From NCBI RefSeq assembly GCF_958295425.1, contig NC_081141.1:26971865-27035864 (forward strand): DNA of 64,000 bases, in the 5' to 3' direction. Positions 12,036 to 24,119 of the stretch are shown in pieces. Position numbers and translations under genes: made by a program. Below the pieces are notes generated by a model that was given only the letters and a program-made list of their open reading frames with translations, was not told the DNA's origin and searched no databases. Position 1 is the first letter of the stretch; every line of letters begins with the position of its first letter. This DNA is from Solea solea. Taxonomy: Eukaryota > Chordata > Actinopteri > Pleuronectiformes > Soleidae.

Positions 12036-12080
12036 TATACGCTACCAGTCAAAAGCTTCAGGACACCTCAAGGTCGTGCA
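12036..12080. mobile_element. Tc1/mariner-like inverted-repeat end
   Basis: The phrase ATACGCTACCAGTCAAAAGC resembles the CACTACCGGTCAAAAGTTT terminus of an abundant fish Tc1-like family. It sits in TA-rich sequence, as expected for TA target sites. No matching right end was found. Confidence 0.5.
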
Positions 12081-12148
12081 CCAACGTTAAAATATGAACA
12101 AATATTCATATATTATATGAATATGTTATATATGAATCTTTATCTTAA

Positions 12149-12510
12149 CCCTTTAATACCAAGCGTATCGCAGACGACACGTTTTGTGCCATCAGAAAAA
12201 TTTCACTCGCGCTGTTGGAAAACTCAAACAAATGTTACTTTAAATATATTTTATACTGTTGAAATTTCAAATTCAACACGCAAAATCTGGAGTTTTGTCA
12301 AAAATAAAACTAGTTTTCCTTCTTTTGAAATTGTTAATACACCATTTCAACATGCAGTGAATTGTAAATAACTGCTAGATATTAAATGTTATTCTGGAAA
12401 AATGGGCAAAAGCACTTAACTCACAGGAGTTAAGTGCTTTCTGGCCCCTTTCATGGTTAAAATAAGTCTAAAAGTCCAGACAGACATTTTGAGGCTTAGA
12501 TGTTAAAGGG
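12149..12510. mobile_element. TTAA-flanked (piggyBac-type) MITE, 362 bp
   Basis: CCCTTTAATA at the left and TGTTAAAGGG at the right form an inverted repeat, and each side is bounded by TTAA (12145-12148 and 12511-12514). TTAA duplications with CCC..GGG termini are the piggyBac hallmark. The interior has no transposase. It contains a perfect 13-bp stem (AAAGCACTTAACT / AGTTAAGTGCTTT, 12409-12421 with 12428-12440) around a 6-base loop. A related, right-truncated copy starts at 27003. Confidence 0.75.
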
Positions 12511-12729
12511 TTAAATCTAAACCAAAGTCAAATGAGTTCACACAAGGCTTAAGTCGATCATTTCCACTCCACTCGCTCTTTGTTTCAGTCTTGTGTCGCC
12601 CGGTGACACTGTCGCACTGCAAACAGGAAGTGATTCATTTCAGGTCACGACAAACAAAGGCAATGGCGACATTGCTCTAGCAAAGCGCAACGACTACAAA
12701 GAAGTGTCTATGAAATTCAAAATCATCAG

Positions 12730-12940
12730 TTTGATGTCCCCGCCCGCCCCTGCTCTGCTGCTGTATACACACAAACACTCCCTCAGTCAGGTTTGATCGT
12801 TTTCCTTGCGAGAGACAATGTTTTTTTAGATGAAATACGCAGCGTAAAAATAACATTGCCATCGTTTCTGTTCACAATGACCAAACAGAGGCAGAATAAC
12901 ATTATTTAGAACCAAAAGTTACGCACTGCACCTTTAAATC
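12730..12940. repeat. dispersed repeat (shared with 38096-38215)
   Basis: CTCTGCTGCTGTATACACAC here matches CTCTGCTGCTGTATACGCAC at 38113. Both copies follow a CCCCxCCC start and are followed by TTTTTAGATG and GGCAGAATAACA in the same order. Confidence 0.7.
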
Positions 12941-13106
12941 CTAAACTGGAGCTGAATATTTCCGAGTCCTGCAGCAGCTGAACATACTGAGATTTCTTCT
13001 CTTTAGGGGGAAATATGACAGTGTTTGGAAAGTGTGTTCCCGATACTAAAGCAGTTCAGAGTTTCAGAAAATGTGCTGCACTTGCATTTTTGCTTCAGTT
13101 CATCCC

Positions 13107-13107
<1 letters not shown>

Positions 13108-13149
<42 letters not shown>
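13108..13149. repeat. (CAG)14 trinucleotide repeat
   Basis: Fourteen perfect CAG units. They read as poly-Ala or poly-Leu in short spurious ORFs, with no splice or domain context. Confidence 0.99.
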
Positions 13150-13150
<1 letters not shown>

Positions 13151-13410
13151 TCCGAGGGCTTTAAGTCTCTGTCATCATGCTGTACATACTTTTCTTTCTG
13201 ATTCATTTTACTTTGAATATTCTGCCTCATTATTCTGCTGGAATAGCATGAAATAGTCTGTGTTACAGGTGGTTTTTTTATCAATGTTCTGACAACCTCA
13301 TACTGTACAGCTTCCTGCGGCTCAGTATTGTTCTAATGATGTTTGAACACGCTTGGTTCCTGCTCTGCTTCTCAGTGTTTGTGTCAGAGGGGAACCTTCA
13401 ACCCAAGACA

Positions 13411-13448
<38 letters not shown>

Positions 13449-13568
13449 ACATACATATATATACATATGTATATATATGTATGTATGTGTGTATATATAT
13501 ATATATATACACATATATATACATATATATACACACATATATATATATACACACATATATATATATAT

Positions 13569-13627
<59 letters not shown>
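13411..13627. repeat. long compound TA/ATAC/GTAT microsatellite
   Basis: About 215 bases of alternating TA with ACAC and GTGT interruptions. Open frames of 80-155 codons on both strands arise because the pattern lacks stops; none is a gene. Confidence 0.98.
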
Positions 13628-13628
<1 letters not shown>

Positions 13629-13699
13629 TGCATATAAGGTTGTATCGAGATTGCTTTTGACAGCCTGCACCACAAAAACAACCAAAAAACTGAACACCT

Positions 13700-14885
13700 G
13701 AAATATGACTCTTTTAAATTTGGATTCCAACCATATTTGGTGGTGCTTTGAAATAAGATTTGAATTTGATTTCTTCTAATTTTTCGCAATAAAAACTAAA
13801 GGACTTCAGCAGCATGACTTGACTGGACGATCATCACTTAACGCAGTAAAAAAACGTCTGAAATGATGTGATTGGAGAAAAGACAAAGTAGCAGACCTGC
13901 TGTACCTCTGTGTGTAAGTGATCCAACGCAACTGACTACAATTTTAAGCCTGTTACGTGTTATAGCGGCAGTAGCCTCTCTTGGACAACATGGAGGTGTT
14001 CTAACACTTTTGACTGGTAGGGTATATACAGCTGAATTACCATTTAATAAACTCTACAATATCAAAACTCTTTTTTTAGTCAAACCATTAGAGTTTGACT
14101 AAAGTTCTTACGCACCGACACGATCCTACGAGGCTCTATAATGGAATGGATTCAGTACATGTGACACATGTTAGATTCCCGACAGCACGGTTCAATTTCA
14201 CTGAAGCGACCAGTTACACCTCCCTGAGATGAAGACCACACTGAAACGAAAGCATCTGAAACCAGAGGAAATAAATCTCAGCCTACAACACTGAGGCTTT
14301 TACACAGTAAAGTTTTTTTTTTTTTTTTAGTTCTCTATTCCAGTTTAACAGTGGAATAAATCACATTTCTTTTTTAAACCAGGCGGAATCAATCTATTTT
14401 TGCATTTTTGTTTTGGTTCAATTCAACTGTAATCATTAATGTGAAGCATTGGGGGCTCATTCCTGTTGGCAATCGTCACGTTAGCTGAGATCTGGGAGCA
14501 AATAAGGTGGGAAACTGGGACAAGGACAATGATCTGTGAGACTGCAAGGCAAAGAAGCCGAGGATTAAGCAAGATTTCAACTTGACTGGGAGTAAAAAAT
14601 GATCGAGAGCGACAGACGGTTGCTGTGATGCTCGGAAAAGTACGAGCAATGTCAAAAGAGGAAGATTCTCTGAAGTGTGATGGATTAGAGGAACAGTATC
14701 GATGGCTTATGGTTGAAATCACATATGAAAACATGTTTACTGCATGAATAATCACATTTAATAGAGGCTGATGAGCAAATTTAATCTTTCTTCCACCTCC
14801 GCCAGGCCTGGCTAATCGCTGCATTCTGTTGGCGTGATTGTCAGAAGGTTTAAAGTTTGGTTAAACAATAGCTGAACCTTCACAG
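13700..14885. other. no gene recognised
   Basis: Contains T-rich runs and a 133-codon minus ORF (14423-14824) without recognisable motif. The sequence around 14560-14820 looks unique. Confidence 0.5.
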
Positions 14886-14887
14886 TT

Positions 14888-15000
14888 GTCCTACTTTATG
14901 CAGATGATGCCGTTCTGTTTGTAACACCAGGCTGTGACCTCCAGTGTCCACTGCAGGGGTCTGCAGCAAATGTGGAGGAAGATGATGAGGGTTAGCATCT
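14888..15000 (+). mobile_element. decayed LINE reverse-transcriptase fragment (YADD box)
   Basis: The plus strand at 14888 reads VLLYADDAVLFV, with the polymerase YADD box at 14897-14908. In another frame LQQMWRKMMRVSISK follows, matching the helix and MRVSTSKSE-like block downstream of the box in Rex/jockey-type fish LINEs. The frame change and stops show it is dead. The limits are approximate. Confidence 0.7.
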
Positions 15001-15179
15001 CCAAACCTTCCACCGAGGGTCACAAACTCTGGGTGGATGATTTACTTTCATGGTTTAGGGTCGTAAACAGGGATGATATCAGGGGACTACTTTGTGTTTG
15101 GACACCTGTCTCACGGGGAACTTGCACGAGTGGGCAACCTCTCAAGTGTGGGCAAGCATGATGACCGTTCTTTGACAGC

Positions 15180-16630
15180 CTGGTCCTTCAAACCAGATGT
15201 TTTGTGATATTTCCCGGAATCACTTCATCTAAAGGGACCTTGAATCTCCTGCATGTTTAGAAACCATCAAAGTCCATCTTCATCGGAGTGTAAATTAGCT
15301 TTCTCTTGAGTTTTAGAAGAGGCTTCAACGTCCTTGATGTTGAATCATGGAAAGATCTCAAAAAATCTCAAAATTCCACAGAATCTTGGGTCTTGCTGTT
15401 GGGCCACTTGGCTTGTAAACTGATGAGTGAGTGAATAGACGGCTTGGAGAAACACTTCATTATCTACTTTACCTTCCTCTGTCTTTTTGCAACCTGCGTT
15501 TATTGCCCCATTAGTCGTGTTTAAGTGATCCTAAAAATGCTCCTAGAACTCACACATAAATCCACCGAGTCATTACCAACAGGAAAAAGAAATAAAAGCC
15601 TTGTTGTAATAAACCAGAATTATTTCTTAAAAGTTTTAAAAACTATTGTCTGGTTCTGTGAAGATGCTGATTTCTCCAATTAGTTCTCGCTGGTCTTCTT
15701 AAAGCTCTACCAGAGCCGTTCACTGTCCAGTACTGTCAACATACTGTACTGCACAGCAAGAGGCCAACCAGTGTCATTATTGCCATCGACCCCTTTCCAT
15801 ACAGAGGGGATTTAGCTCCACTGCAAACATGTATGCAATAAAAGCGCTCTAGATAAACTGCACTGTGTACCATACAGAACCACGGGGCAAAGAGGACACG
15901 CCCATGATGCTAAATAACGTCAAATAAATAAACAACAAAAAAAACAAACAGTTTAAAACAACCCTCATAGTCTCCAGGTAAAGTCCCAACTTCCAGGTCT
16001 TCGCATCCCGTGGAAAATAGAGTATAATTGAGTCCATGCACTGTAAGAAAGGCGGCCGTGTGCCAGATCCACGGTCACGAGAGTGGACCGGGAGACACGG
16101 GACGCAGCTGCAGTGGAATGTCAGGGGTTCAATGATTTAAAGAGTGGAGAAACTCAAACTGTACACTGACGAGTGAGAGTTTCATACAGTAAAAAAAAAG
16201 AAATAAGACAAACAATTTCCCCTCCCTGTCCAGGCGACCGAAGCAGAAAGAGAGGGAAAAATAAACGTAGAGAGAGAGAAGAGATGATGTGGAGGAGAGA
16301 GCAGAAGCAGGGCAAGCTGACCACAGCTTGTCTGACATCAATCCAGTAGTTTCAGGGTTGTTTTTTTTTTGTTTTTTTGAATCTTCAATCCCATGTTCAC
16401 TGGACACATATCTGATTCTTCAGGCTGAAAAACAGACGAGAAAAGAGGAAGAGTCAGATTCTCACACTCAGAGATACAAATATCTACATGTACAGTATAC
16501 TGTATGTAACACGCCGTATATTCTGCAGGTCGGTCACAGTGAATGCTGCGTCTATAAAGTACATTGCATTTTTGTGTAAAATGCTGCTGAAACTGTTTCC
16601 GTGGAGTCATGTTGTGTTCCCTATGTTGTT
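15180..16630. other. no gene recognised
   Basis: Unique-looking sequence with purine-rich patches. No exon, RNA gene or transposon end was identified. Confidence 0.5.
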
Positions 16631-16632
16631 GG

Positions 16633-17476
16633 CAGTCTTGTATAAAGTACTTGAAAGTGATACTTGAGCAAAAGTACAAGTATCTAACCAGAAAATGACT
16701 TTGGTAGAAGTTAAAGTCACCTTTTAGAATCTTAAAACAAAAGATGTCAAAAACCAAGTACATTTACTGTACTGTAATTTTCTGATACAAAATGTACTTA
16801 AGTATTAGAAGTAAAAGTACAACTATTTAAACAATGTGAGCAATTACAATTTTGAATATGACATTTATTGTGGCTTGCTGGAAATATAAGCATAAAAGGT
16901 ATTGGTGAACATTAAAATGAACCTTCTGTCATGAATGGTGACAAGCTCGCTCTCTCAACCTCCCTGTGTCTGCTTGTATTTCTGAAACTGTCTGTGGAGC
17001 TTCTAGACGTCACACTGTATTTTAATTCAACTTGGAGACAAATCTGCGGTTTATCTGCGTGAGCTCGCTAGCTCACGGGTTGGCCGCTCAGCTGACAGCT
17101 TAAACCCGGCGTCTGGAGTGTACAACAGAAACCTGGAGACAGGAAACCAGAAGCCCGAAGACCAGAGCCTCGGTGTCGGACACAGTAAGTGTGTTTTAAG
17201 TCCACTTGGAGCGGAAATCTGCGGCTAACAGCTCAGTGGCTAACTGCTGGTGCCGCTAAAAACAACTAGTGACAACAAACAATATTTTATTTTGTAGTAA
17301 TGAGTAATGGATATGGTTAAGGGAAATGTATTGGAGTAAAAGTACACATTTTATTTAGGAAATGTAGTGGAGAAAAAGTAAAAATTGTCTCAATATAAAT
17401 AACAAAGTACAGATATGTGAAAATTGTACTTAAGTACAATAACAAAGTATATGTACTTTGTTACATTACAACACTG
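16633..17476. mobile_element. DNA transposon remnant with CAGTxTTGTA ends
   Basis: The left end CAGTCTTGTATAAAGTAC and the right end, reverse complement CAGTGTTGTAATGTAAC, are similar. Both are followed by the aaagtac / tacttgagc words of a common fish repeat (asTACTTGAGTAAAAGTAC). The 8-bp flanks do not match well, so the family assignment (hAT-like) is uncertain. No transposase was seen. Confidence 0.5.
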
Positions 17477-17479
17477 GTA

Positions 17480-17685
17480 CATTGTGCATTGTGTAGTCTC
17501 GAGCACGCTCTGTGCTCTCTATTTACGATGTATGGTTGCTAATTGTGTTAGCTCCCGTATGCTAGCTGACGTGAGTATGCGCTGATGCTACGTGCTGGAG
17601 AGAATAAACGCTCTCTTTGCCATCAAAGATCAACTTCTCTGTCTCCCGTGGTTCTTTCGCGAGACACGCTTCCCCTCCACTGATG
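17480..17685 (+). mobile_element. possible LTR (R-U5-like) remnant
   Basis: AGAGAATAAACGCTCTCTTT carries a poly(A) signal. It is followed by TCTCTGTCTCCCGTGGTTC, a layout resembling the R-U5 part of an LTR. No primer-binding site, internal genes or clear TG..CA boundaries were found. An ordinary unique sequence remains possible. Confidence 0.3.
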
Positions 17686-17699
17686 CCAACAATAACAAC

Positions 17700-19030
17700 A
17701 ACTAAACACAACACAGAGTAACGGCGGGCGTATGAACAGCCTGTTGGAAAAAACAACAATAAACTTCATCCACTAGTTTCAAGACCCAAAATCCCACATG
17801 AACAAAGTTGTGTTTTGTGAGAGCAGTCACCCATAACCCTCCATTAAACAAACGCCTGCAGCTGTACAGGGATGGAGTGAAAACACCATCAGTATCCTTC
17901 AAAGGGGACACTGGTGTCAAAAGGAGCTGCCACTTCCTTTGTGACTGAACAGGTGAATGGAATCCTGCAGCCTGCACTGACTGATGTTCCTCGTCTCATC
18001 GCTTTATCATCGCACAATTACAGTCCTCTCATCCCGAGTCAGCTCGCACAGCTGATGCACTAACAGGCTGGATCACTCAATCCACCCGAGGACCGAGTCA
18101 GGACAAGACAAAGACGGCAGAGACGCCAACCCGTGCTTTAATGGAGCAGCTGGGGGATAAATCCAGAGGAAACCTGCAGCGAGGAGGCCCCGCGGGGACG
18201 ACTGGGAAACACGACACATTGACACTTAGCATTGTTTTTAGTTGCTTTATTTTCACTGCACATAATCAATTCACTATGTGCTGTCAGTGCAATGGGAGTT
18301 GCATGTTTTTCCTCAGGTGAGCTAAAGCAGAGTAATCACAGTGTGTGCTGCAGAACGAGCGTCCTGCTGTGAGTGTGTGTGTGTGTGTGTGTGTCGCGAG
18401 GACAAAACAACCACAACGCAGCACAACTGTCACACTTATTTTACTGGAGAGCTTAATGTAGCAGAGCACACTGGAGCGGCAGAATCCACAGTCACATTTA
18501 GACTAATACACACACACATACACAGAGGAAGCTTTGATTCGCAGAACTGAAGAGATTTTGTAACCTCAACCTTTTACGGAATAAGCTTTTTGGACATTTG
18601 TCACATAAATGTGGGCGTCGAGACCAAAAGACTGGCTCCGGTATCACTGAGCACAGAAGCGTAAATATTGGCTTTCCACTTCAATCCTGTTCATTCTGCA
18701 CCAACTTTGTTTTATGTTTTAAAACGCAAATGTATCCAAGAGGGACTGAATCAATAAAAGTAGAGGGAAAAGTTTGCAATCATGCTTTAATTTTTCTGAT
18801 TTCTCATGAAGGAAACTTTTGCACCGCAGGAAGCCATCGAAGGAAAACTGCACTTCATCACACGTTAAAATGTGAGACTGTCAAACCGTCAAAGAAAACA
18901 AAAAGCAAAAGCTGTGTGTTATTACACAGCCTGTTCTCATTCATGATGTACTGCTGCCTTACAGTGAGACTCACTGCCCGTCCACACTTTACAATCCTTA
19001 TTACACATCAGTAGTGAACACACACAAGCC
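17700..19030. other. no gene recognised
   Basis: Includes a GT microsatellite (18373-18394) and a 138-codon plus ORF (18598-19014) without any recognisable domain. Otherwise unique-looking. Confidence 0.5.
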
Positions 19031-19039
19031 ACAGGGAGC

Positions 19040-19400
19040 AATGGCGGGTTGGGTGCCTTGCTCAGGGGCACCCAAGCCCCATAACATGTATGTTTACATG
19101 CATGTAAAAAGTCTGATTTTAGTCAGACTAAGACAATCATTTTAATGTCATGTAAACAGGTTAGTCAGACTAAACTCGAGCTAGTCTTAGTCGGACTAAC
19201 GTACCTGGAATGCATTACGCTTAGTCCGACTGGATTGGGACTTGGCGTTATGTGCATGCACCAAAATGTCCTCCCACAAATTTTAGTCTACGAAAATATG
19301 AGTATATTTACTTGAGCAAAACTAGACTATAGCGAAAACATCTCAGATCACTAAAATCTGACTAAAACTAAACCAAAATAAAAGTCTGAGTAAGAGACAA
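19040..19400. mobile_element. dispersed repeat / DNA-element debris
   Basis: GGGTGCCTTGCTCAGGGGCA is a common fish repeat phrase. After it come alternating direct and inverted GTCAGACTAA, TTAGTCAGACTAA and TTAGTCGGACTAA words, a foldback-like arrangement. Boundaries are not clear. Confidence 0.45.
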
Positions 19401-19419
19401 CAGAGAATATCCACAAAGC

Positions 19420-20370
19420 CTAACCTGGATATTTAACCACTAAAAACAAAGAATCAAAAATTCAACAAAAGTTACACACTGCAGCTTTAATCATCGAACA
19501 TGATTTGATTGGCCAGCATCTGTGAAGTATCATCAAAGCCGTTTGAATCAGAGTGAGAATACGAGAACAGACGATGCACGATAACAGTGCCGTAAAATGT
19601 GTTGTTGTTTTTCTACACAGTAGATTTTTGCAGGGTTAAAATAACACTAAAATAGTCCAGTTGCCCTCTGGAATTGTGTTGAAATTAACATGAACACTCA
19701 AATGTACTACTTTAAAACTACTTTACTGTGTATTCAACTCATTTAGTGCTCGTTTAATATGGAAAACAGTCACATTTAACACTATTTCACTATAATGTGA
19801 CTTGAACGCTGCAGATATCACCATGTACAACACATGCACATGTGGAAAATGAGCTAAAATGTAAAATGTCTGCTATCAGGAAAATTACAAAGCGAGTGAA
19901 ATGTTATTTCACTGTTGCCAAATGACTGTTGGTCTCATCTGTTCTGTATATTAAAGTACATTAAACATCTACACTCAAGCAGATGAACTCATTCAGCCTG
20001 AGTTTGTGTCTCACTGCGACAGAGTGTGAGACATTTATACAACGGTACCTCATTATTTGTATGAAACCCAGCATTGTAACTTTAAATATACAAAAAAAAT
20101 AAGGGAAAAGCAGAACAGGTCCCGGTTATAAATCTCATTTTACCAGCACACTATAACAAGTGATTTACCATCGCAGTGATTCTTATGGAAACACTCACAG
20201 TGAAGGCCACGCGTGGACAATTATCTTTGTCTCTCCACTGTTATTATCATGGAAATAGAGTGGGCTGGTGTGATATTAAAATGAGCAGGTAGTGAAAGTA
20301 AACATCTGAAGAGCGGGGAAAACAGAAAGCACCTTAAGACCTGCGAGGAAATCAGCTTTACATAAGAGAC
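19420..20370. other. no gene recognised
   Basis: AT-rich sequence without exon or element termini that I can define. Confidence 0.5.
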
Positions 20371-20377
20371 AGAGAGA

Positions 20378-20397
20378 GGGGGGGGGGGGGGGGGGGG
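20378..20397. repeat. G20 homopolymer
   Basis: Twenty consecutive G follow an AGAGAGAG run. Homopolymer length is often unreliable in assemblies. Confidence 0.97.
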
Positions 20398-20822
20398 AAA
20401 TAAAATGCAAATATCAGTAATGGACTGCTTCCATTTTAACTTGAGGTGTTCCGTTTGCCGACATCCATATTTATGAACGTACGCTCCCACAGTCTACACC
20501 TGCCTCAGTTAGCGTTTCAGGACCACAGGACTTTCTCGCGATGATGAAACTTTGATCTGATTTTCCAACACAGTACGTGTCAGTGTCAAGGTTCACTTTG
20601 TCGGAATTAGCACCGTCATCAGACGACTTAGCAAACTCACAGTCGACATCTGAGACCTGAACCTATGTTGTATGAGGTTAACACAACACCTGTTTGTCTT
20701 AGGATCCATGTTTACAGATTTACAGATTTAATGTTACTGTCGCTAATTTGCATCATACCCAAATATATCCATCTATTGCATGTGATATTTTAAAAATAAC
20801 AATATCCACTTATGTTAGCATT

Positions 20823-21199
20823 TAGGACATGTGAACAATGAGGACAGGTAAATGAAGAGGACAGGTGAGTGAATGATGAGGACAGGGGAATGACAAAGAC
20901 AGGTGAATGACAAGGACAGGTGAACAGTGAGGACATGTAACCAATGAGGACAGGTGAATGAATGATGAGGACAGGTGAATGACGAGGCGGGTGAATGATG
21001 AGGACAGGTGGATGATGAGGACAGGTGAATGAATGATGAGGACAGGTGAATGAATGACGAGGACAGGTGAATGACGAGGCGGGTGAATGATAAGGACAGG
21101 TGGATGATGAGGACAGGTGAATGATGAGGTGAATGAATGACGAGGACAGGTGAATGACGAGGACAGGTAAATGATGAGGTGAATGAATGAATGATGACA
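20823..21199. repeat. GAGGACAGGTGAATGA minisatellite
   Basis: An irregular array of units like GAGGACAGGTGAATGATGA with 4-base (ATGA/GAAT) length changes. A larger period near 92 bp is visible from the recurring variant GACGAGGCGGGTGAATGA at 20981 and 21073. The 265- and 160-codon minus ORFs across it are translations of the array (SFTCPHHS-type peptides). Confidence 0.95.
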
Positions 21200-21915
21200 C
21201 TTCTACAAGTGTAAATCTTTCGACTTTCTTCAGTAACGAGACACTTGAAATAACAAACATACCTTTTTTCAAACAGCATAATGAGTTGTGTGACTCTTGG
21301 ATGGTGTTTGTTATTTAATAACAGCACAATGTCCCACACGTCAGTGATGAGCGCTTTAATAGACTCATCCGACAGCTGTGAGGACATCAAGAAGCCATCT
21401 TGGTGCAAAGATTCCCTCAATGAACACTGAAGAAAACACCGCTCAGATCTGCCCTTCCTCCTTCCCTCGCTCCCTCGCTCCCTCGCTGCCCTCAAAGACA
21501 GGAGGAAGACTTTGTAAAGCAGCCGCAGGGACAGATTCATGGCCTCGGGGTCCAGTCTTTCAATCCTCCTCACACTAACCTGTACACACACATTCACAGA
21601 TTTTAAGAGCATCTTTCAAAGCCGCCGTATATCAAAGCTCGCTGCTTTTCCTCTTCAGGCAAAAGAAGAAGGCGAAGGCCGCTCATGAGTAATTCACCGA
21701 GCAGCCGGTGTCGGTTTCACCGCTGCACGGAGACACAGCAAAGCACCTGAACTCATCCAACGTGGGCCATTCTGTGCAAACTTATGTATTCCTGTGTGCG
21801 TGTGACAAATTGTGTCAGCACATTACTCGTGCTAAAGCATTTTTTTTTCCCCCCTCTGCATAATTCATCCTGGAGCCGACATTCCACATGGACATTTTTA
21901 AATCCCTTTGAAGAT
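21200..21915. other. no gene recognised
   Basis: Unique-looking sequence with no supported exon. The minus ORF that crosses into the minisatellite has no known domain here either. Confidence 0.45.
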
Positions 21916-21918
21916 AAT

Positions 21919-21937
21919 CCCCCCCCCCCCCCCCCCC
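21919..21937. repeat. C19 homopolymer
   Basis: Nineteen C in a row. Confidence 0.97.
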
Positions 21938-22139
21938 TCGTGATAAACAGCCTCGCTGTGTTGCTGCCTGTGATTGTGCGTGTCGTCGGCACGGTAACAA
22001 GTCGCCTGTCCGAAACAATTTCACTGTACAACACTAGAGCAGGAAAGTGCTGCAGAGAGATTTATTCTGAATAATCCAGCATGCAGAGAAAAAAGCAGGG
22101 AAATAAACAGAGTCTGTAAATCCGAGGACAATTTTTACA

Positions 22140-22140
<1 letters not shown>

Positions 22141-22179
<39 letters not shown>
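22141..22179. repeat. (CA)n microsatellite
   Basis: About 19.5 CA units. Confidence 0.99.
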
Positions 22180-22181
<2 letters not shown>

Positions 22182-22199
22182 GTGCAGTTGTAGTGAATT

Positions 22200-24100
22200 A
22201 CTGAGGAACATCTCAGAGCATGATGAAGCTTTTTTTATGCATCATAAAAAAGAGGTTTTGAACAAATACTCATGTATGTACAGATATGTGAGACCTCACT
22301 TTCTCAAACACGGTTAATAATTATTTACACGATTATGGGAACAATCATTATCACGATTATTTCAAACGATTGCGATGTTCAGTCGGCAGATTCACAGCGA
22401 ACCAATCAGAAGGAGCGTTGATGATGACGTACAGTCAAAATAGGTGATTGTGTGTGTGTTTGACTGCTCTTTTTTTAATAAACAACAATTACAAATTCCC
22501 ACTTCTGGTGAGCAAAGACCTTCAGAACTCCACATGCTTTCACATTAGAGTCTAGATTTGACACTAGTCGCTTTTTTTTGTCTGAATACTTGCTAAATAT
22601 AGTAGAAAAACTCGCTAAGTTGGCAACATGGGAAGTCAGACAACACTACAACATTAAAAGCATTACTGTCAGAATAAAAGAGATTTTGAAGTTATAAAAA
22701 TGATATTTGTGGATATTAAATTTGGAAAATCCCAATCACACAAATTATTTTTGGTCTACCTCTGTGATTATCTCAAGAGTTACCTTGTTTTTTGATTTTT
22801 ATGAAAGCACAGGATAGTTCTTATCCAAATACACTGTACAACAGGAACACAAAAAAACCTACAACTGCTGTTTATTTTTGGGTTTCAAGGAACAAAAAAT
22901 TGTTGGGAACCACTGGATAGCACGTAGAGGATAAAGAGGCGAGTGGAGAGTGGTGAGAAGCATGGGTGATGAAAGATCTGAGCGTACATATGACAGTGCA
23001 TGTGGCCGGATGAATGAAATATGGATGAAATGTATCATTTATGATGCGAACACTCGCAATAAAATATTAATAAAGATAAGTAAAATCAAGAGGAAGTGAG
23101 AGGTTTCGATAAACACGTGTCCCAAGTCGACCTGAAGGTCAAACAAGCACTAAAGGCCTGATACTGTGTCGTCTCAGCCTGCATCAACCAATCACTCGTG
23201 GTTTTATCACCTGCAGGTTGTGATGATGGTAGTTTGTTTTTTTTAATCACAGTGCCGTGCTCTGGTTTTTAAAATCGTTCTACGTGTTCTACGAGTGTAC
23301 GTTCTACGATACATTACGCAGAACATACGGGGTCGTTCTTCTGCAGCCTTTCCACAGATGATTAGCAGTGATGTAAGTCACACAACAAAGAGAATACGTG
23401 ATTACCCGGTGATAAATGAAATGAGCACAGCTTTGCATCTCACCTATATCGTCAGAATCAGCAGGCACTCGGGGAAAAAGAGGGAGAAACAGAAGAAGAA
23501 GAAGGCACTTGCCCCACTTGGAAGATGACAACTGCCTGCACTGTAGCCAACTGGGTCCCTGAGTTCTCTCTGAGCACAGGGGAATTAATTAGGCACTTGA
23601 TGATCGGGGAACTGAGGCAGAATAATAAAAAAGCATCACAATCTCTCTTTCTGCTTCCTCCGTCCTTTTGTCCCACACAACCTGTAATGATTGTCACACC
23701 CGAGGACTGGCTCTTATCATCGATACCCACCTACTAGGAAAAAGATTCCACCACTGAGCAGCTAATGGGTGCAAGGTGTAAAAAGAACTCCCACTGTGCA
23801 CTGCTGTAAATCACAGAGCCATTACATGGGCGATGAGTGCCGGGGAAACATGGGCACAGATAGTTACCACAGCCTCACTTCTCTGCCGTGCGTGTGCAAC
23901 ACTCAACGGCTTCTGTGTCGCATCATCAGGAAGCAGGAACCACAGGTGCTGTGAGACATTTTCCACACGCTCTCACTGATGAGATCATTTCAGGAAACAC
24001 ATTTCCCTCCACGCTTCTTTGATTCTCTGTTCATTTTCTGTGTTGGATGGAGTTGGCTGAAGGTTGCCATCACTTTATAACTAACAGGAGTAGAGTAGCA
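22200..24100. other. no gene recognised
   Basis: AT-rich sequence with an ACGATTAT-type repeat fragment near 22330-22375. No exon was identified. Confidence 0.5.
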
Positions 24101-24119
24101 AGACTCGTCTGTCTGTCTA

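Noticed and set aside
13322..13789. ORFs of 80-155 codons rich in Tyr/Ile
   Set aside because: TA/ATAC microsatellite read in all frames.
14423..14824. 133-codon minus ORF
   Set aside because: No recognisable motif; amino-acid order looks random and there is no exon context.
18598..19014. 138-codon plus ORF
   Set aside because: No domain, odd composition, and no splice or promoter context.
20790..21612. Minus ORFs of 265 and 160 codons (SFTCPHHS-type peptides)
   Set aside because: Minisatellite translation joined to unconstrained flank; no signal peptide, domain or splice structure.
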